Assembly: GCA_021413825.1 (NCBI GenBank)
Contig: JAIOPQ010000012.1
Location: 1-64,000, forward strand
Origin: Spirochaetia bacterium
GTDB lineage: Bacteria; Spirochaetota; Leptospiria; Leptospirales; Leptonemataceae
DNA length: 64,000 nucleotides
Direction of reading: 5' to 3'
Part shown: positions 8,895 through 17,059 of the stretch, in pieces
How positions within the stretch are numbered: the first letter of the stretch is position 1
Layout: each line of letters opens with the position of its first letter
Position numbers and translations under genes: made by a program
Notes under the pieces: model-generated
The model's input: the letters and a program-made list of their open reading frames with translations, nothing else
Database searches by the model: none
What the model was told of the DNA's origin: nothing

Positions 8895-8934
8895 AACCGC
8901 ACCTGAGTTAAATCAGGCGCGGTTGCATTTTCTT
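8895..8934 (+). terminator. Rho-independent terminator after the DUF4189 gene
   Basis: The stem AACCGC-A-CCTGA / TCAGG-C-GCGGTT with a 6-nt loop is followed by GCATTTTCTT. It lies between convergent genes and could serve both. Confidence 0.75.
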
Positions 8935-8946
8935 GATTCCACCAAA

Positions 8947-9831
8947 TCACATTCTGAACGTATCCCTGAAATCCAGCGAATTCAGCCAGGCCTTAACTGC
9001 TAGAACAGTGGTGTCGGCATCGTAGACAGGAAGATTCCGATACATTTTCCCATACTCCACCTCCACGTCACACATTGCATCAACCCGTTCTTCTGAGAAG
9101 ATTCGAACATTCTGGTAATAGTGAGTGGCAAAACGGATGTTCTGTGGATCGACGTATCCAGCTTTAATAAAACCTGCGGTTTTGCGATGGCACCGACATG
9201 GGTTTTCCTTGTTAATCAACCCACACTTATTCTGCATGAAGGAATAGAGGTCGCGCCTGGCACGGGAAAGTTGCTTTCTGAAATTCTCAGGCGTAAGCTC
9301 GCATATGCGCGCCGCAACTTCGGACTTGAGAGCGAACATTTCCCCAAGAATGAAAACCATGCGTTGATCACGACTCAGGCACAACAACATGCCTAGCATA
9401 CACCCAACATTTGCCTCCTTCACAAGTATCTGAGTTTCCGGATTGAGAAGCTCACGCTCCTCAATCACTTTGTCGCTAACTGCCTGAATTTCTTCCGCAT
9501 ACTGATCGAAGCTGCCCGTAAGCGCCTCGATTTTTCCAATCCGAAAACCCAGAATTTGATTTCTCGCTAGTGCGTAAGCCCACGTTGTAAACTCCGCTTT
9601 TTGCGAATCATAACTCTGCAGACCCAGAACAAGCTTAAGCAGAATCTCCTGAGTCGCGTCCTGCGCATCATCGGGATTGAGGAGCATCTTCTGCGCCAGG
9701 TTGAAAACAAGTGGCTGCACGGAACGCAGGAGGTCATCCAGAGCCTGCCGGTCACCTGCAAGGCTCTGGGCGACAAGCCCTTCCCAGGATTCGCTGGTTC
9801 TTTCGCGTTCTGGTTTATCGAGGATCTTCAT
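8947..9831 (-). CDS. ECF-type RNA polymerase sigma factor with Cys-rich C-terminal extension
   Basis: A 294-residue sigma-70 family protein. Region 2 (about 20-95) shows DAQDATQEILLKLVLGL and FTTWAYALARN. Region 4 (about 150-200) shows LSRDQRMVFILGEMFALKSEVAARI. Beyond region 4 is an extra ~95-residue tail beginning with NKCGLINKENPCRCHRKT, a Cys/His cluster that may bind zinc or act as a sensor, as in ECF groups that carry their own regulatory tail instead of a separate anti-sigma factor. No anti-sigma gene is adjacent. A monooxygenase-fold gene lies 30 nt upstream on the same strand, so both are probably co-transcribed. Confidence 0.88.
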   Translation of the reverse strand: MKILDKPERERTSESWEGLVAQSLAGDRQALDDLLRSVQPLVFNLAQKMLLNPDDAQDATQEILLKLVLGLQSYDSQKAEFTTWAYALARNQILGFRIGKIEALTGSFDQYAEEIQAVSDKVIEERELLNPETQILVKEANVGCMLGMLLCLSRDQRMVFILGEMFALKSEVAARICELTPENFRKQLSRARRDLYSFMQNKCGLINKENPCRCHRKTAGFIKAGYVDPQNIRFATHYYQNVRIFSEERVDAMCDVEVEYGKMYRNLPVYDADTTVLAVKAWLNSLDFRDTFRM

Positions 9832-9861
9832 AATCTGAAAAGGCCCGCAGGAATGTGAACA

Positions 9862-10185
9862 CTATCTTTCATGATCGTACGTCTTTATCTCCTCAAAGCT
9901 CAGCACTCCCATATCTGGCTTCGCTTCATCCATTTCCCAGAGCTGAAAGAAGGCCATGCATGCTGGATTTCCCTGCTGCTCAGCTGCAGCCACGCGGTCC
10001 GCAGCATCTTTACTCTCAAAAATAACCAGATCCGCAAAGGTGCCATCTTTCCCTTTTAAAAAAATGCGTCTGACGATTCCTTTCTGGTGTTTGACAAACT
10101 CTTTCTGAAATTCGTCCGAGGCTCTGAGCGCAGCTTCTTCGCTGACGCCAGCCTTAAGCTTTCCGGGTGCGAGTTGAATGTACAT
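9862..10185 (-). CDS. Small protein with antibiotic-biosynthesis-monooxygenase (ABM)-like fold
   Basis: A 107-residue protein with the ferredoxin-like ABM/dimeric alpha-beta-barrel pattern: a first strand ending in Glu-rich helix (SEEAALRASDEFQKEFVKHQ), a central strand (DLVIFESKDAADRVA) and a final FFQLWEMDE segment. Members act as small oxygenases or as unknown stress proteins. It is upstream of, and likely co-transcribed with, the ECF sigma gene; target or inducer relationships are unknown. Confidence 0.65.
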   Translation of the reverse strand: MYIQLAPGKLKAGVSEEAALRASDEFQKEFVKHQKGIVRRIFLKGKDGTFADLVIFESKDAADRVAAAEQQGNPACMAFFQLWEMDEAKPDMGVLSFEEIKTYDHER

Positions 10186-10297
10186 GTTTTACTCCTTACT
10201 ATTTATACAGATCCGGCGACTCATTGTGACAGTTCGGGAGATTTTTTTGAAGAAACGGCTGCGTCTCCCCCGGCTCAGCGACGTTTGGGGTAGGCAT

Positions 10298-10330
10298 AAA
10301 AAAACCCGCCGTGCAAGCAGGGCGGGTTTT
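10298..10330 (-). terminator. Rho-independent terminator for the LysM lipoprotein gene
   Basis: A perfect 10-bp stem (AAAACCCGCC / GGCGGGTTTT) with a 10-nt loop lies just past the leftward gene. The A-run at 10298-10304 gives the U-run on the minus strand. Confidence 0.88.
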
Positions 10331-10350
10331 GAAGACCTTAGCCGTTTGAA

Positions 10351-11718
10351 TTACTTCATGTTTTCCTGAGGTTGGCGATCCATTTCAGTTTTCTTTGTCT
10401 CGGTCTTGGTTTCAGTAGTTGGAGCTGGAGCATTTTTCAATACCTCAGCGCGATTCAACTTCTCAACCTTACCGGTTTTTGGTGGAACAAAGAGCTGCTG
10501 GCCTGGGTAGATCAGGTTTGGATTCTTGATTACGTCTGTATTAGCCTCAAAGATACGCTTCCACAGGTGGAGATTATCATACACAGTTTTCTTCTTAGAA
10601 ATGCATGAGAGGCATTCCTCTGGTTTCAGCTTCTTTACTGTGTAAAGTTGCCAGCCAGCTGGAAGATTGGTAAGACCAGTTGTATCCGGCACTACTGCTT
10701 CTCGGTTGTTGTACTTGTCGCGTGCTGCAAGGGACTGCTCACGGATGATTGCAGCCAGGCGAATTGCTTCTTCTGAATCCTTGATGCTGTCTTCGAATTT
10801 CTGATTTCCGTAGTTGGTTACGGATGAATTAAGTGCTTCACGTGCTGCTGCAGCGTAATCGCGCAACGTTTTAGTTTCATCTTTTCCAGCAGGAAGGCCT
10901 TCCACATTCTTTTCTGCGCCTGTAACGGCCGTTGTGGCTTCATCCTTCTTCTTGGCTGCATATTGTGAAACCGACTTGGAGAGCGCCAGACCGGCCTGCT
11001 CTTCTGCCTGCTTCATTTTCATTGCGCCCGCTTTGAGCTTACTTCCCTCAAAATCAGAGCGTGCCCCTGTCATCAAAGCCTGGGCTGATTCAAATTCTTG
11101 TGTTGCATATTGCTTGGCGCCATAACGCTCTGCCTTATCCAGAACCGACTGAACTCCGTTCAGTGATTGCAGTAAGTCGCCTTTCTGCGCGAGTGCGGTT
11201 GTGCGGGCTTTTTCAGACGCAGCAGCGGAAGCCTCATATTTTCTGTATGCAGTGCGATAGGAGTCCAGCACAGCATCACCGCTTGCAGCCTTTGCTCCAG
11301 TCAGTGCTTCATTTCCTTCTGAGTATAACTTTTTAGCTGCCGCATAGTCGTCTTTGGCAAGCTCTTCTGCATATGCATCCTCTGCTTTCGCAACGGATTG
11401 CTCTGCTGTAGACCTGGTCTTCTCAGCATACTTTGGTGCAGCTTCAAGGCGAGCACTGCGCGCATTTGTAAACGCCTCTACGGCCTTGACTTTAGACTGG
11501 TCGTACGCTTCACCGGATAGCTGAGCATGCGCGCCGAGCAGTGATTGTCTTGCATTCTCAAAGTTTGTAGCCGAGAAGTCCTTTGCCTGCTCTTCTTCCG
11601 CCAGAGCAATTTCATTTCTTGCCTGGCTCAATTCCTGAACCGGCACCGGCTTGCTACAGTATACCACGGTGGATACCGCAACCGCCAGGATTATTCTAAA
11701 CATGTTTGTAGGGTTCAT
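10351..11718 (-). CDS. LysM-domain lipoprotein, LipL71/LruA-like
   Basis: A 455-residue protein. The N terminus has a spirochaete-type lipobox (VVYCSK, Cys about residue 21). Residues 25-330 form a long Ala/Glu/Lys-rich helical region with several weakly repeated FENARQSL, DDYAAAKKLYSEG and KFEDSIKDSEEA units, probably coiled or TPR-like. A LysM domain (about 360-415) shows YTVKKLKPEECL and NLIYPGQQLFVPP. The layout matches the leptospiral lipoprotein LipL71/LruA; similarity to that family is from memory of its architecture. It likely tethers an envelope membrane to peptidoglycan. It is last in a run with tgt and STAS genes. Confidence 0.75.
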   Translation of the reverse strand: MNPTNMFRIILAVAVSTVVYCSKPVPVQELSQARNEIALAEEEQAKDFSATNFENARQSLLGAHAQLSGEAYDQSKVKAVEAFTNARSARLEAAPKYAEKTRSTAEQSVAKAEDAYAEELAKDDYAAAKKLYSEGNEALTGAKAASGDAVLDSYRTAYRKYEASAAASEKARTTALAQKGDLLQSLNGVQSVLDKAERYGAKQYATQEFESAQALMTGARSDFEGSKLKAGAMKMKQAEEQAGLALSKSVSQYAAKKKDEATTAVTGAEKNVEGLPAGKDETKTLRDYAAAAREALNSSVTNYGNQKFEDSIKDSEEAIRLAAIIREQSLAARDKYNNREAVVPDTTGLTNLPAGWQLYTVKKLKPEECLSCISKKKTVYDNLHLWKRIFEANTDVIKNPNLIYPGQQLFVPPKTGKVEKLNRAEVLKNAPAPTTETKTETKKTEMDRQPQENMK

Positions 11719-11765
11719 AGGAGTCCGTCCTTGGTAATATACGGCGCCGGGCGGCGCCCGCCAAC

Positions 11766-12101
11766 TTATTTGAAGGCGGCGACAGCATCACCCTCTGAGT
11801 CATAGATCTCAAAGAATGAAGTCAATTTTGTTAGTTCAAATACTTTTCTGACCGAACCAGATACATTGATGATCTTAAGACCACCCTGGTATTTCTTCAG
11901 ATTCGAAAGACTGGAGATCAATGCACCAATTCCAGACGAGTCAATGTATGACACTCGGTCCAGATTGATAATGACGTTATATTTTTGTTCTTCAATGAGC
12001 TTGTTGATAAGCTCTTTGATTTCCGGGGCGTTGTAAAGATCGATTTCCCCGTTCACATCCAGGATTACGATCTCCCCACTTGCTCTTCTTGCTATTTCCA
12101 T
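11766..12101 (-). CDS. STAS-domain anti-sigma factor antagonist (SpoIIAA/RsbV-like)
   Basis: A 111-residue single STAS domain. The phosphorylatable serine lies in YIDSSGIGAL, which is the standard SpoIIAA/RsbV motif, so partner switching with an RsbW-type kinase is expected. No such kinase is adjacent, although the 7TM/PAS protein at 40259-42442 in this window ends in an RsbW-like ATPase domain. It is followed after 47 nt by the LysM lipoprotein gene. Confidence 0.9.
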   Translation of the reverse strand: MEIARRASGEIVILDVNGEIDLYNAPEIKELINKLIEEQKYNVIINLDRVSYIDSSGIGALISSLSNLKKYQGGLKIINVSGSVRKVFELTKLTSFFEIYDSEGDAVAAFK

Positions 12102-12148
12102 ACGATTATGACAGGCTCCTCTTTTTGTCCGGAATCCTCGAAAGATAC

Positions 12149-12172
12149 GGAACGTTCCATACTTCCTGTCAA
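12149..12172 (-). promoter_or_regulatory. Possible STAS promoter with a palindromic operator
   Basis: Reading on the minus strand, TTGACA (12172-12167) is a consensus -35 element. The following spacer carries the perfect palindrome GGAACGTTCC (12149-12158), which extends imperfectly on both sides. A convincing -10 box is not obvious (CGTATC or TATCTT depending on spacing). The palindrome could be an operator. Confidence 0.35.
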
Positions 12173-12230
12173 CTTAAAAAATTCAAGCGCAAAGGGGATT
12201 TTTTTCGCAAACGTGCGAACGTCCCCTGGC

Positions 12231-13382
12231 TCAGTCATTCTCGTCCCGCGAATCCCAGTTCGCCCATTTTTCAACGAAAACCCTGAAAGCACCAGCACGA
12301 ATTGCCTGGCGCATCTCATCAAAAAATGCAAAATAGAATGCAAGATTGTGATACGACATAAGCATCGGACCCAGCATTTCATCAGAAATGAAAAGGTGCC
12401 TCAGATACCCTCTACTGTAGCGACGGCAAACAAGGCAGTTACAGGCAGGATCAAGCGGTCCATCGTCCAATTTATGCAATTGATTTCGAATCCGCACCTT
12501 GCCTACAGACGTAAGACCCTGTCCATTCCGTGCATTCCGCGTAGGAAGCACGCAATCGAACATGTCGATTCCATTTTTGACGGCCTCGATGAAATCAGGA
12601 ATTGTACCTACTCCCATTAAATATCTGGGACGGGCACGATCCATGCGGCCATTCAAGCATCCAAGTATTCTATAGAAATCCTCGCGTGACTCACCGACTG
12701 AAAGTCCGCCTATTGCAACTCCAGAGAATGGCAGGCTGGAAATGAATTCAACAGATTCGATTCGCGCTTCTTCAGAGATCGCCCCTTGGACGATTCCAAA
12801 CAATCTTTGTGTTGATGGGTCGAGTTTACCAGAGTCTGCCAGACGAGTATGATGATCGATTGAGTTTCTTGCCCAACGATGTGTTCGTGTAAGCGATTCG
12901 CGGATTCGATTCGAATCAGCATCACCAGGCGGACAATCATCGAGTACCATCATGATATTAGAACTTAGATCACATTGAATGTCGATGGCAGACTCAGGAG
13001 TAAACCGATGCATGCTTCCGTCGAGATGGCTTTTGAAGCCCACACCGGCATCGTCCAACTTCATATGTTCAGATAGACTGAACATCTGATAGCCCCCGCT
13101 GTCTGTCAGGATTACACCGTTCCATGCCATGAATCGTTTGAGTCCGCCAAGTGCTGCGATTTCCTTTGAACCAGGACGCAGGTACAAATGGTATGTATTT
13201 CCAAGGATGAGTTTGTACCCGATTGATTCAAGATTCTCTTGCCAGAGGCCTTTTACTGTGGCACGCGTTCCAACAGGCATAAATACAGGCGTTTCGACCA
13301 CGATAGGACCCGTGGGCGTTGCGAATTCAATTGTGCCAGTGCGCGCTTCGCCATCGCGCGTTTCTTCCTGAAAGAAACTCAT
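12231..13382 (-). CDS. tgt: Queuine/preQ1 tRNA-guanine transglycosylase
   Basis: A 383-residue enzyme that exchanges guanine-34 for preQ1 in GUN-decoding tRNAs, an early step of queuosine formation. Visible signatures are TDSGGYQMFSL with the active-site Asp, GGLSVGESREDFYR, the nucleophile region FDCVLPTRNARNG, and the zinc site CNCLVCRRYSRGYLRHL. Length is normal. The start overlaps the stop of the upstream TPR gene by 4 nt, suggesting co-translation. Confidence 0.96.
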   Translation of the reverse strand: MSFFQEETRDGEARTGTIEFATPTGPIVVETPVFMPVGTRATVKGLWQENLESIGYKLILGNTYHLYLRPGSKEIAALGGLKRFMAWNGVILTDSGGYQMFSLSEHMKLDDAGVGFKSHLDGSMHRFTPESAIDIQCDLSSNIMMVLDDCPPGDADSNRIRESLTRTHRWARNSIDHHTRLADSGKLDPSTQRLFGIVQGAISEEARIESVEFISSLPFSGVAIGGLSVGESREDFYRILGCLNGRMDRARPRYLMGVGTIPDFIEAVKNGIDMFDCVLPTRNARNGQGLTSVGKVRIRNQLHKLDDGPLDPACNCLVCRRYSRGYLRHLFISDEMLGPMLMSYHNLAFYFAFFDEMRQAIRAGAFRVFVEKWANWDSRDEND

Positions 13383-14620
13383 TCCGTTTCGCGGACAAAC
13401 CGATCAATTTCAGGATCCGTTGCAGACTTATGTGCTGTAAATTGTTTCGCATGCGAGCGAATTCGCGATGCACATTTTTCCCTGAGCTGGGCATCCTCTG
13501 GCCTTGTCGAATTCCTCAGGTCCCGAAACATTGCACCGTAGTACACAACGGCCAGGCGATGCACTTCTGCCTGGCCTGCAGTGAACCTGAGCGTACCGGC
13601 GTTTCCTTCAACCTGACGCTGCATCCTCTTTAGATAGGATTTGGGATCGTTTATAATTGGTTCGAGCTTATCTACAAGTAGACCGGAGGCCTTCAGTGAA
13701 TCGTCATACAGTTTTCGCTCACCGGGATTCTTTCCTCCACGATTCAGCTCTAGAATTGTAAGTTGAAAGCGCAGCAGGCCCACAAGGACGTCAGGATCCT
13801 CTGGAACATGCATGGCCGCTGCATCAGCCACCTCCTTGAGACGATTGATGTAACTAAGGGCTTTCTCTCCGCGGCCTCCTTCCAGGCGACGAACGCGATA
13901 CGCAGTATAGAGGGCTTCCATATAGTTTCGATAGAAGTTGATTTCATCGTACGGGTAGTGGAAATTCTCGCGAACCTTCCAGGCCTGCTCAAACTCAGAC
14001 AGCGCTCGCGATGGGAATTCCCGGCTTTGCATGTCTTTGAGGAAGGAAATTCCAAGGGCTGAATGAGCTTCGGGCAGATCGCGATCTGCAACAAGCGCTG
14101 ATTGATATGTGGCGACGGCCTTCTCCTGCTCGCCTCGATCTCTAAATAGATCGCCCTTCTTCTTCAGATCGAACGCATGCGCCAATGTCTCAGAATCCTG
14201 TGTGCGCGCCACAAACAGGCCTTCGCGTACGCGCAGCAGAATTCCAGTGCCGGTTACAACCCAGCCATAGAATGCGGTCTTTAGAACGGATTGAACCGTT
14301 ATCTCGCCCACAATCAGGCCGTTTCTGAATCGCTCATGATAGGGGTTTTTGTCGATTATATAGAGCTTCTGACCAACCTTCAGGCCACGGGGGTTGCGAA
14401 CCTTGACGGTTACCTGGTCGAGTCTTGTGTCGTACCCTACAAACGGTGAGGCTTTTTCGTTTCTTTGAGGGGCCTTGATCTTACTTTGAATCTCACCAAC
14501 GAGCAGCATACGAATGGGTTCTGGTCTGGTATAATTGCGGAACGCGTAGATGAGCTCGCCGCTCTCGGCTTGCAGAGAGCTGATTAACAAAAGAAAGAGA
14601 ATTAGAACCCTGGAACCCAT
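13379..14620 (-). CDS. Exported TPR-containing protein
   Basis: A 413-residue protein with a signal peptide (about 1-18, ending LQA). Residues 60-150 are strand-rich (KVGQKLYIIDKN, NGLIVGEITVQSVLKTAF), a possible small beta-barrel. Residues 150-240 contain TPR-like helices (DRGEQEKAVATYQSAL, LPEAHSALGISFLKD). The rest is helical. Its stop overlaps the tgt start, so it is the first gene of the run. A periplasmic scaffold role is the most that can be said. Confidence 0.65.
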   Translation of the reverse strand: MGSRVLILFLLLISSLQAESGELIYAFRNYTRPEPIRMLLVGEIQSKIKAPQRNEKASPFVGYDTRLDQVTVKVRNPRGLKVGQKLYIIDKNPYHERFRNGLIVGEITVQSVLKTAFYGWVVTGTGILLRVREGLFVARTQDSETLAHAFDLKKKGDLFRDRGEQEKAVATYQSALVADRDLPEAHSALGISFLKDMQSREFPSRALSEFEQAWKVRENFHYPYDEINFYRNYMEALYTAYRVRRLEGGRGEKALSYINRLKEVADAAAMHVPEDPDVLVGLLRFQLTILELNRGGKNPGERKLYDDSLKASGLLVDKLEPIINDPKSYLKRMQRQVEGNAGTLRFTAGQAEVHRLAVVYYGAMFRDLRNSTRPEDAQLREKCASRIRSHAKQFTAHKSATDPEIDRFVRETE

Positions 14621-14796
14621 TCGTCTTAATTTTCGGCCAAAGGAAGCGTCTTACGCACTAATTATGTCCGCTAAAAGCAGCAGGATGCAGGCTTTCTTCT
14701 ATATGAACTAACGTCTGCCCGACTTCCTGCCCGGTTTTCTATTGACCCTCTGGCACCCGGCAAATTTTTAAACTTCAGTACTGAACAGAGGTAAAA

Positions 14797-15087
14797 ATGC
14801 TCCGCACAATCCAAACGCTCCTGCTAATTTCCGGAATTGCACTGCTCGCTGGGGCTAACTGCAAGAAACTCGATTGTACGGAACCCTGCCGCAAAATGGT
14901 TGAATGTCCCGCTAAAATATCAGGCCAGACACCCTCAGCCAAAGAGATGGATCTTTTGACTGCCGGATGCAGCAACTCTTGCAATAAGCATGGTGAGACT
15001 ATGTGGAAATGCTACGAGCAGTACAAGAATAGCGCAGACTTCTGCATGGATATGTTCCGCTGCGCGCAAACCAAACTCGACAAATAA
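14797..15087 (+). CDS. Small Cys-rich lipoprotein
   Basis: A 96-residue protein with a lipobox-like segment (LAGANCKK, Cys about residue 23) followed by eight further cysteines in a CTEPCRKMVEC ... CSNSCNKHG ... CYEQ ... CMDMFRC pattern, which suggests a helical hairpin clamped by disulfides. Similar small Cys-rich lipoproteins are common in Leptospira-type genomes, but I cannot name the family. The gene is alone and divergent from the TPR gene. Confidence 0.7.
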   Translation: MLRTIQTLLLISGIALLAGANCKKLDCTEPCRKMVECPAKISGQTPSAKEMDLLTAGCSNSCNKHGETMWKCYEQYKNSADFCMDMFRCAQTKLDK

Positions 15088-15101
15088 CTTTGATGGCCAA
15101 C

Positions 15102-15129
15102 TATCTGGAACTCAACGCAGTTCCAGATA
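15102..15129. terminator. Perfect 11-bp inverted repeat between convergent genes
   Basis: TATCTGGAACT (15102-15112) and AGTTCCAGATA (15119-15129) enclose a 6-nt loop between the Cys-rich lipoprotein stop and the end of the sulfatase pseudogene. There is no clear T-run, so it is at best a weak bidirectional terminator. Confidence 0.4.
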
Positions 15130-16927
15130 ATCCTGATAAATCGACTGCATCATAGCCTGCCCGGGCTTCACAGCGTCGTTCTTTTCTCCACTCCGCGAAG
15201 ATGTGGAGACTACCCCTTGCTTTGAAACCATCCAACGTTCGGTTCGGTCGTCGTAGACCACAGACTGCGAATCTTCAATTAGCCCAAATCCATCCTCAAA
15301 AGAATAGTATGCAAACGATGCTCCGGGTTCTGCGCGCAAATCCTTGCTCCATTGAAACGCCTGGGCAGAAAGTCCAAGTTCTGTAAGCAACGTTGCCACA
15401 ATATCAACCTGCGAACCAATTTTCGAAATCTTTTGACCACGCAACTCTGGACGGAGTGGCTCGCCCAGAATCAGGAGCGGAATGTGGTACCGCTCTGGAG
15501 TTGCGTCGAGTTTCTCGCGTGGTAATCTATGACCATGATCTGCAACAAGGATGAAAACTGTATTTTTATACCAGGGTTCGTTGCGAACTTTTTCAAAATA
15601 CTGCCCCAGGCTATGATCACTGTAGTACACTGCACCGCGAAACTGATCCGCTAACGAAGTTCCTTTGAAGGGTGTTTCCATTGGAACACGAAACGGCTCA
15701 TGCGAGCTCAGTGTGAACAATGTTGAAAAGAATGGCTCTTTAGCTTTGCTGACATTTGTCAGACGTTAGTTCCTTTGGGAAATCCTCAATTCCGGTCAAA
15801 CTGTCAAATCCGCAAAAAGTCATGTAGGCACGAAAGTTAGCGAAATTCAAATCTCCACCGTAGAGAAACGACGTCGAATAGCCCAGTCGCTCCATTTCTT
15901 GCGCCAGACAGGGAAGGCTCTGCATGCGTCGTGGATCGTGGATTGCCGAGCTCATCGCGGGGAATGCACTCAAAACAGCAACGAGACCTTGTTGAGATCG
16001 TGCGCCGCTTGAATAAAACTTAGTGTAGAGCAAGCCCTGCGAAACAAGCTTCTCAAAATTTGGAGCTATCCCAACCTCACCGCCGAGCGACGGAACAACA
16101 TCTGCCGTCCAGCTCTCAAGAATCAACAGTACTACGTTAGGCTTCTTCTGTGTGAAAAGTGAATTGTGCTGTCCAGTGCCAAATAACTTGCGTGATTCTG
16201 TTCTTGCCTGGTCCAGCGGAAAAAACAAATACGGATTCTTCCCCGTTGATCGCGCCGCATACATGCTCTCTACAAGGGACCACAGCGCGTTTACAGCAAT
16301 CATATTGTTCATACGATTCGATGAGAAGTAGGCACTGCTTGTGTTGATTCCAATCTGCTGCCAACCACCCCGCACGCTTACAAAGAACATTGGGGGAACA
16401 AGCAGAACGATAGCAACGCGAAGGGGCCATTTTTGAACAGATACCAGCTCAACGTTTCTCAGGAGTTTCCGGTACAATAGAATCCCACCAGAAGCAAAAA
16501 CGATTAGAATCAAGAATAACAGAAACAGCGGAGTGGCAGAAGCAGACGCATACGCCTCTCGCGGATATGCCAGATAGGTCAGGGCACGGAAGTTGACCTT
16601 TGTTCCCCATTCCCGAACCAGCTCGAGCTCCCCCGTAAAAAGGGCAGTCACCAGAATGATTATGATATAGTTAAGAAAATGAACCACTTTGATGATTGTT
16701 TTCCATCCAGTGAACTCATGAAGAAGCCAGGCTAAAAAGGGGACTATCAGGAGTGCCGCAATAGTGGCCATATCCAGTCGCAGTGCAGAGAGAAAGATTA
16801 GAGGAATTTCAAGTAAGCTGGAAGTGGAAACCGAGTGAAACTGATAGACTATGCTAAGCACCCGCCCTAGAGAAAACAAGACCAGCCAGTAGAGAGCAAT
16901 ACGGACAAAAAAGTTTAAGACTCGCAC
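15112..16927 (-). pseudogene. LtaS-type sulfatase/phosphoglycerol transferase, broken in frame
   Basis: The reading frame for a membrane-anchored alkaline-phosphatase-superfamily enzyme is split. The first part (GTG at 16927 is the likely start, down to a stop at 15740) has about five transmembrane helices, then NVVLLILESWTADVVPSLGG and SSGARSQQGLVAVLSAFPAM. The second part (from about 15740 to 15112, another frame) has LFTLSSHEPFRVP and LVADHGHRLP with metal-binding Asp-His. At the junction IEDFPKELTSDK is followed at once by SKAKEPFFS in the other frame, so roughly 15-17 residues present in relatives (the WGVxD segment) are missing. The break sits on the palindrome CTGACATTTGTCAG (15749-15762). 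Catalytic parts remain but the protein cannot be made intact. Confidence 0.8.
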
Positions 16928-17059
16928 AGTCCAAAGCCGAGTGCCGGGGCCGTATGGGCAACTAATTTCCGCCCCCTGTTCACTGCGCGGCCTGTTGTCC
17001 AAGTGACCGTGGCTTGCAAAAAAACTCGCTCCGCACGTGGTTTTCATTTTCGTGGATGT

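Noticed and set aside
14650-14680. Copy of the 16-bp motif (AATTATGTCCGCTAA) upstream of the TPR gene
   Set aside because: Only the left half matches; the CATTA part is absent.
16928-17047. Upstream extension of the sulfatase frame to 17047
   Set aside because: The 40 extra residues have no membrane or signal pattern and would cross the leuS promoter region; GTG at 16927 fits the first membrane helix.
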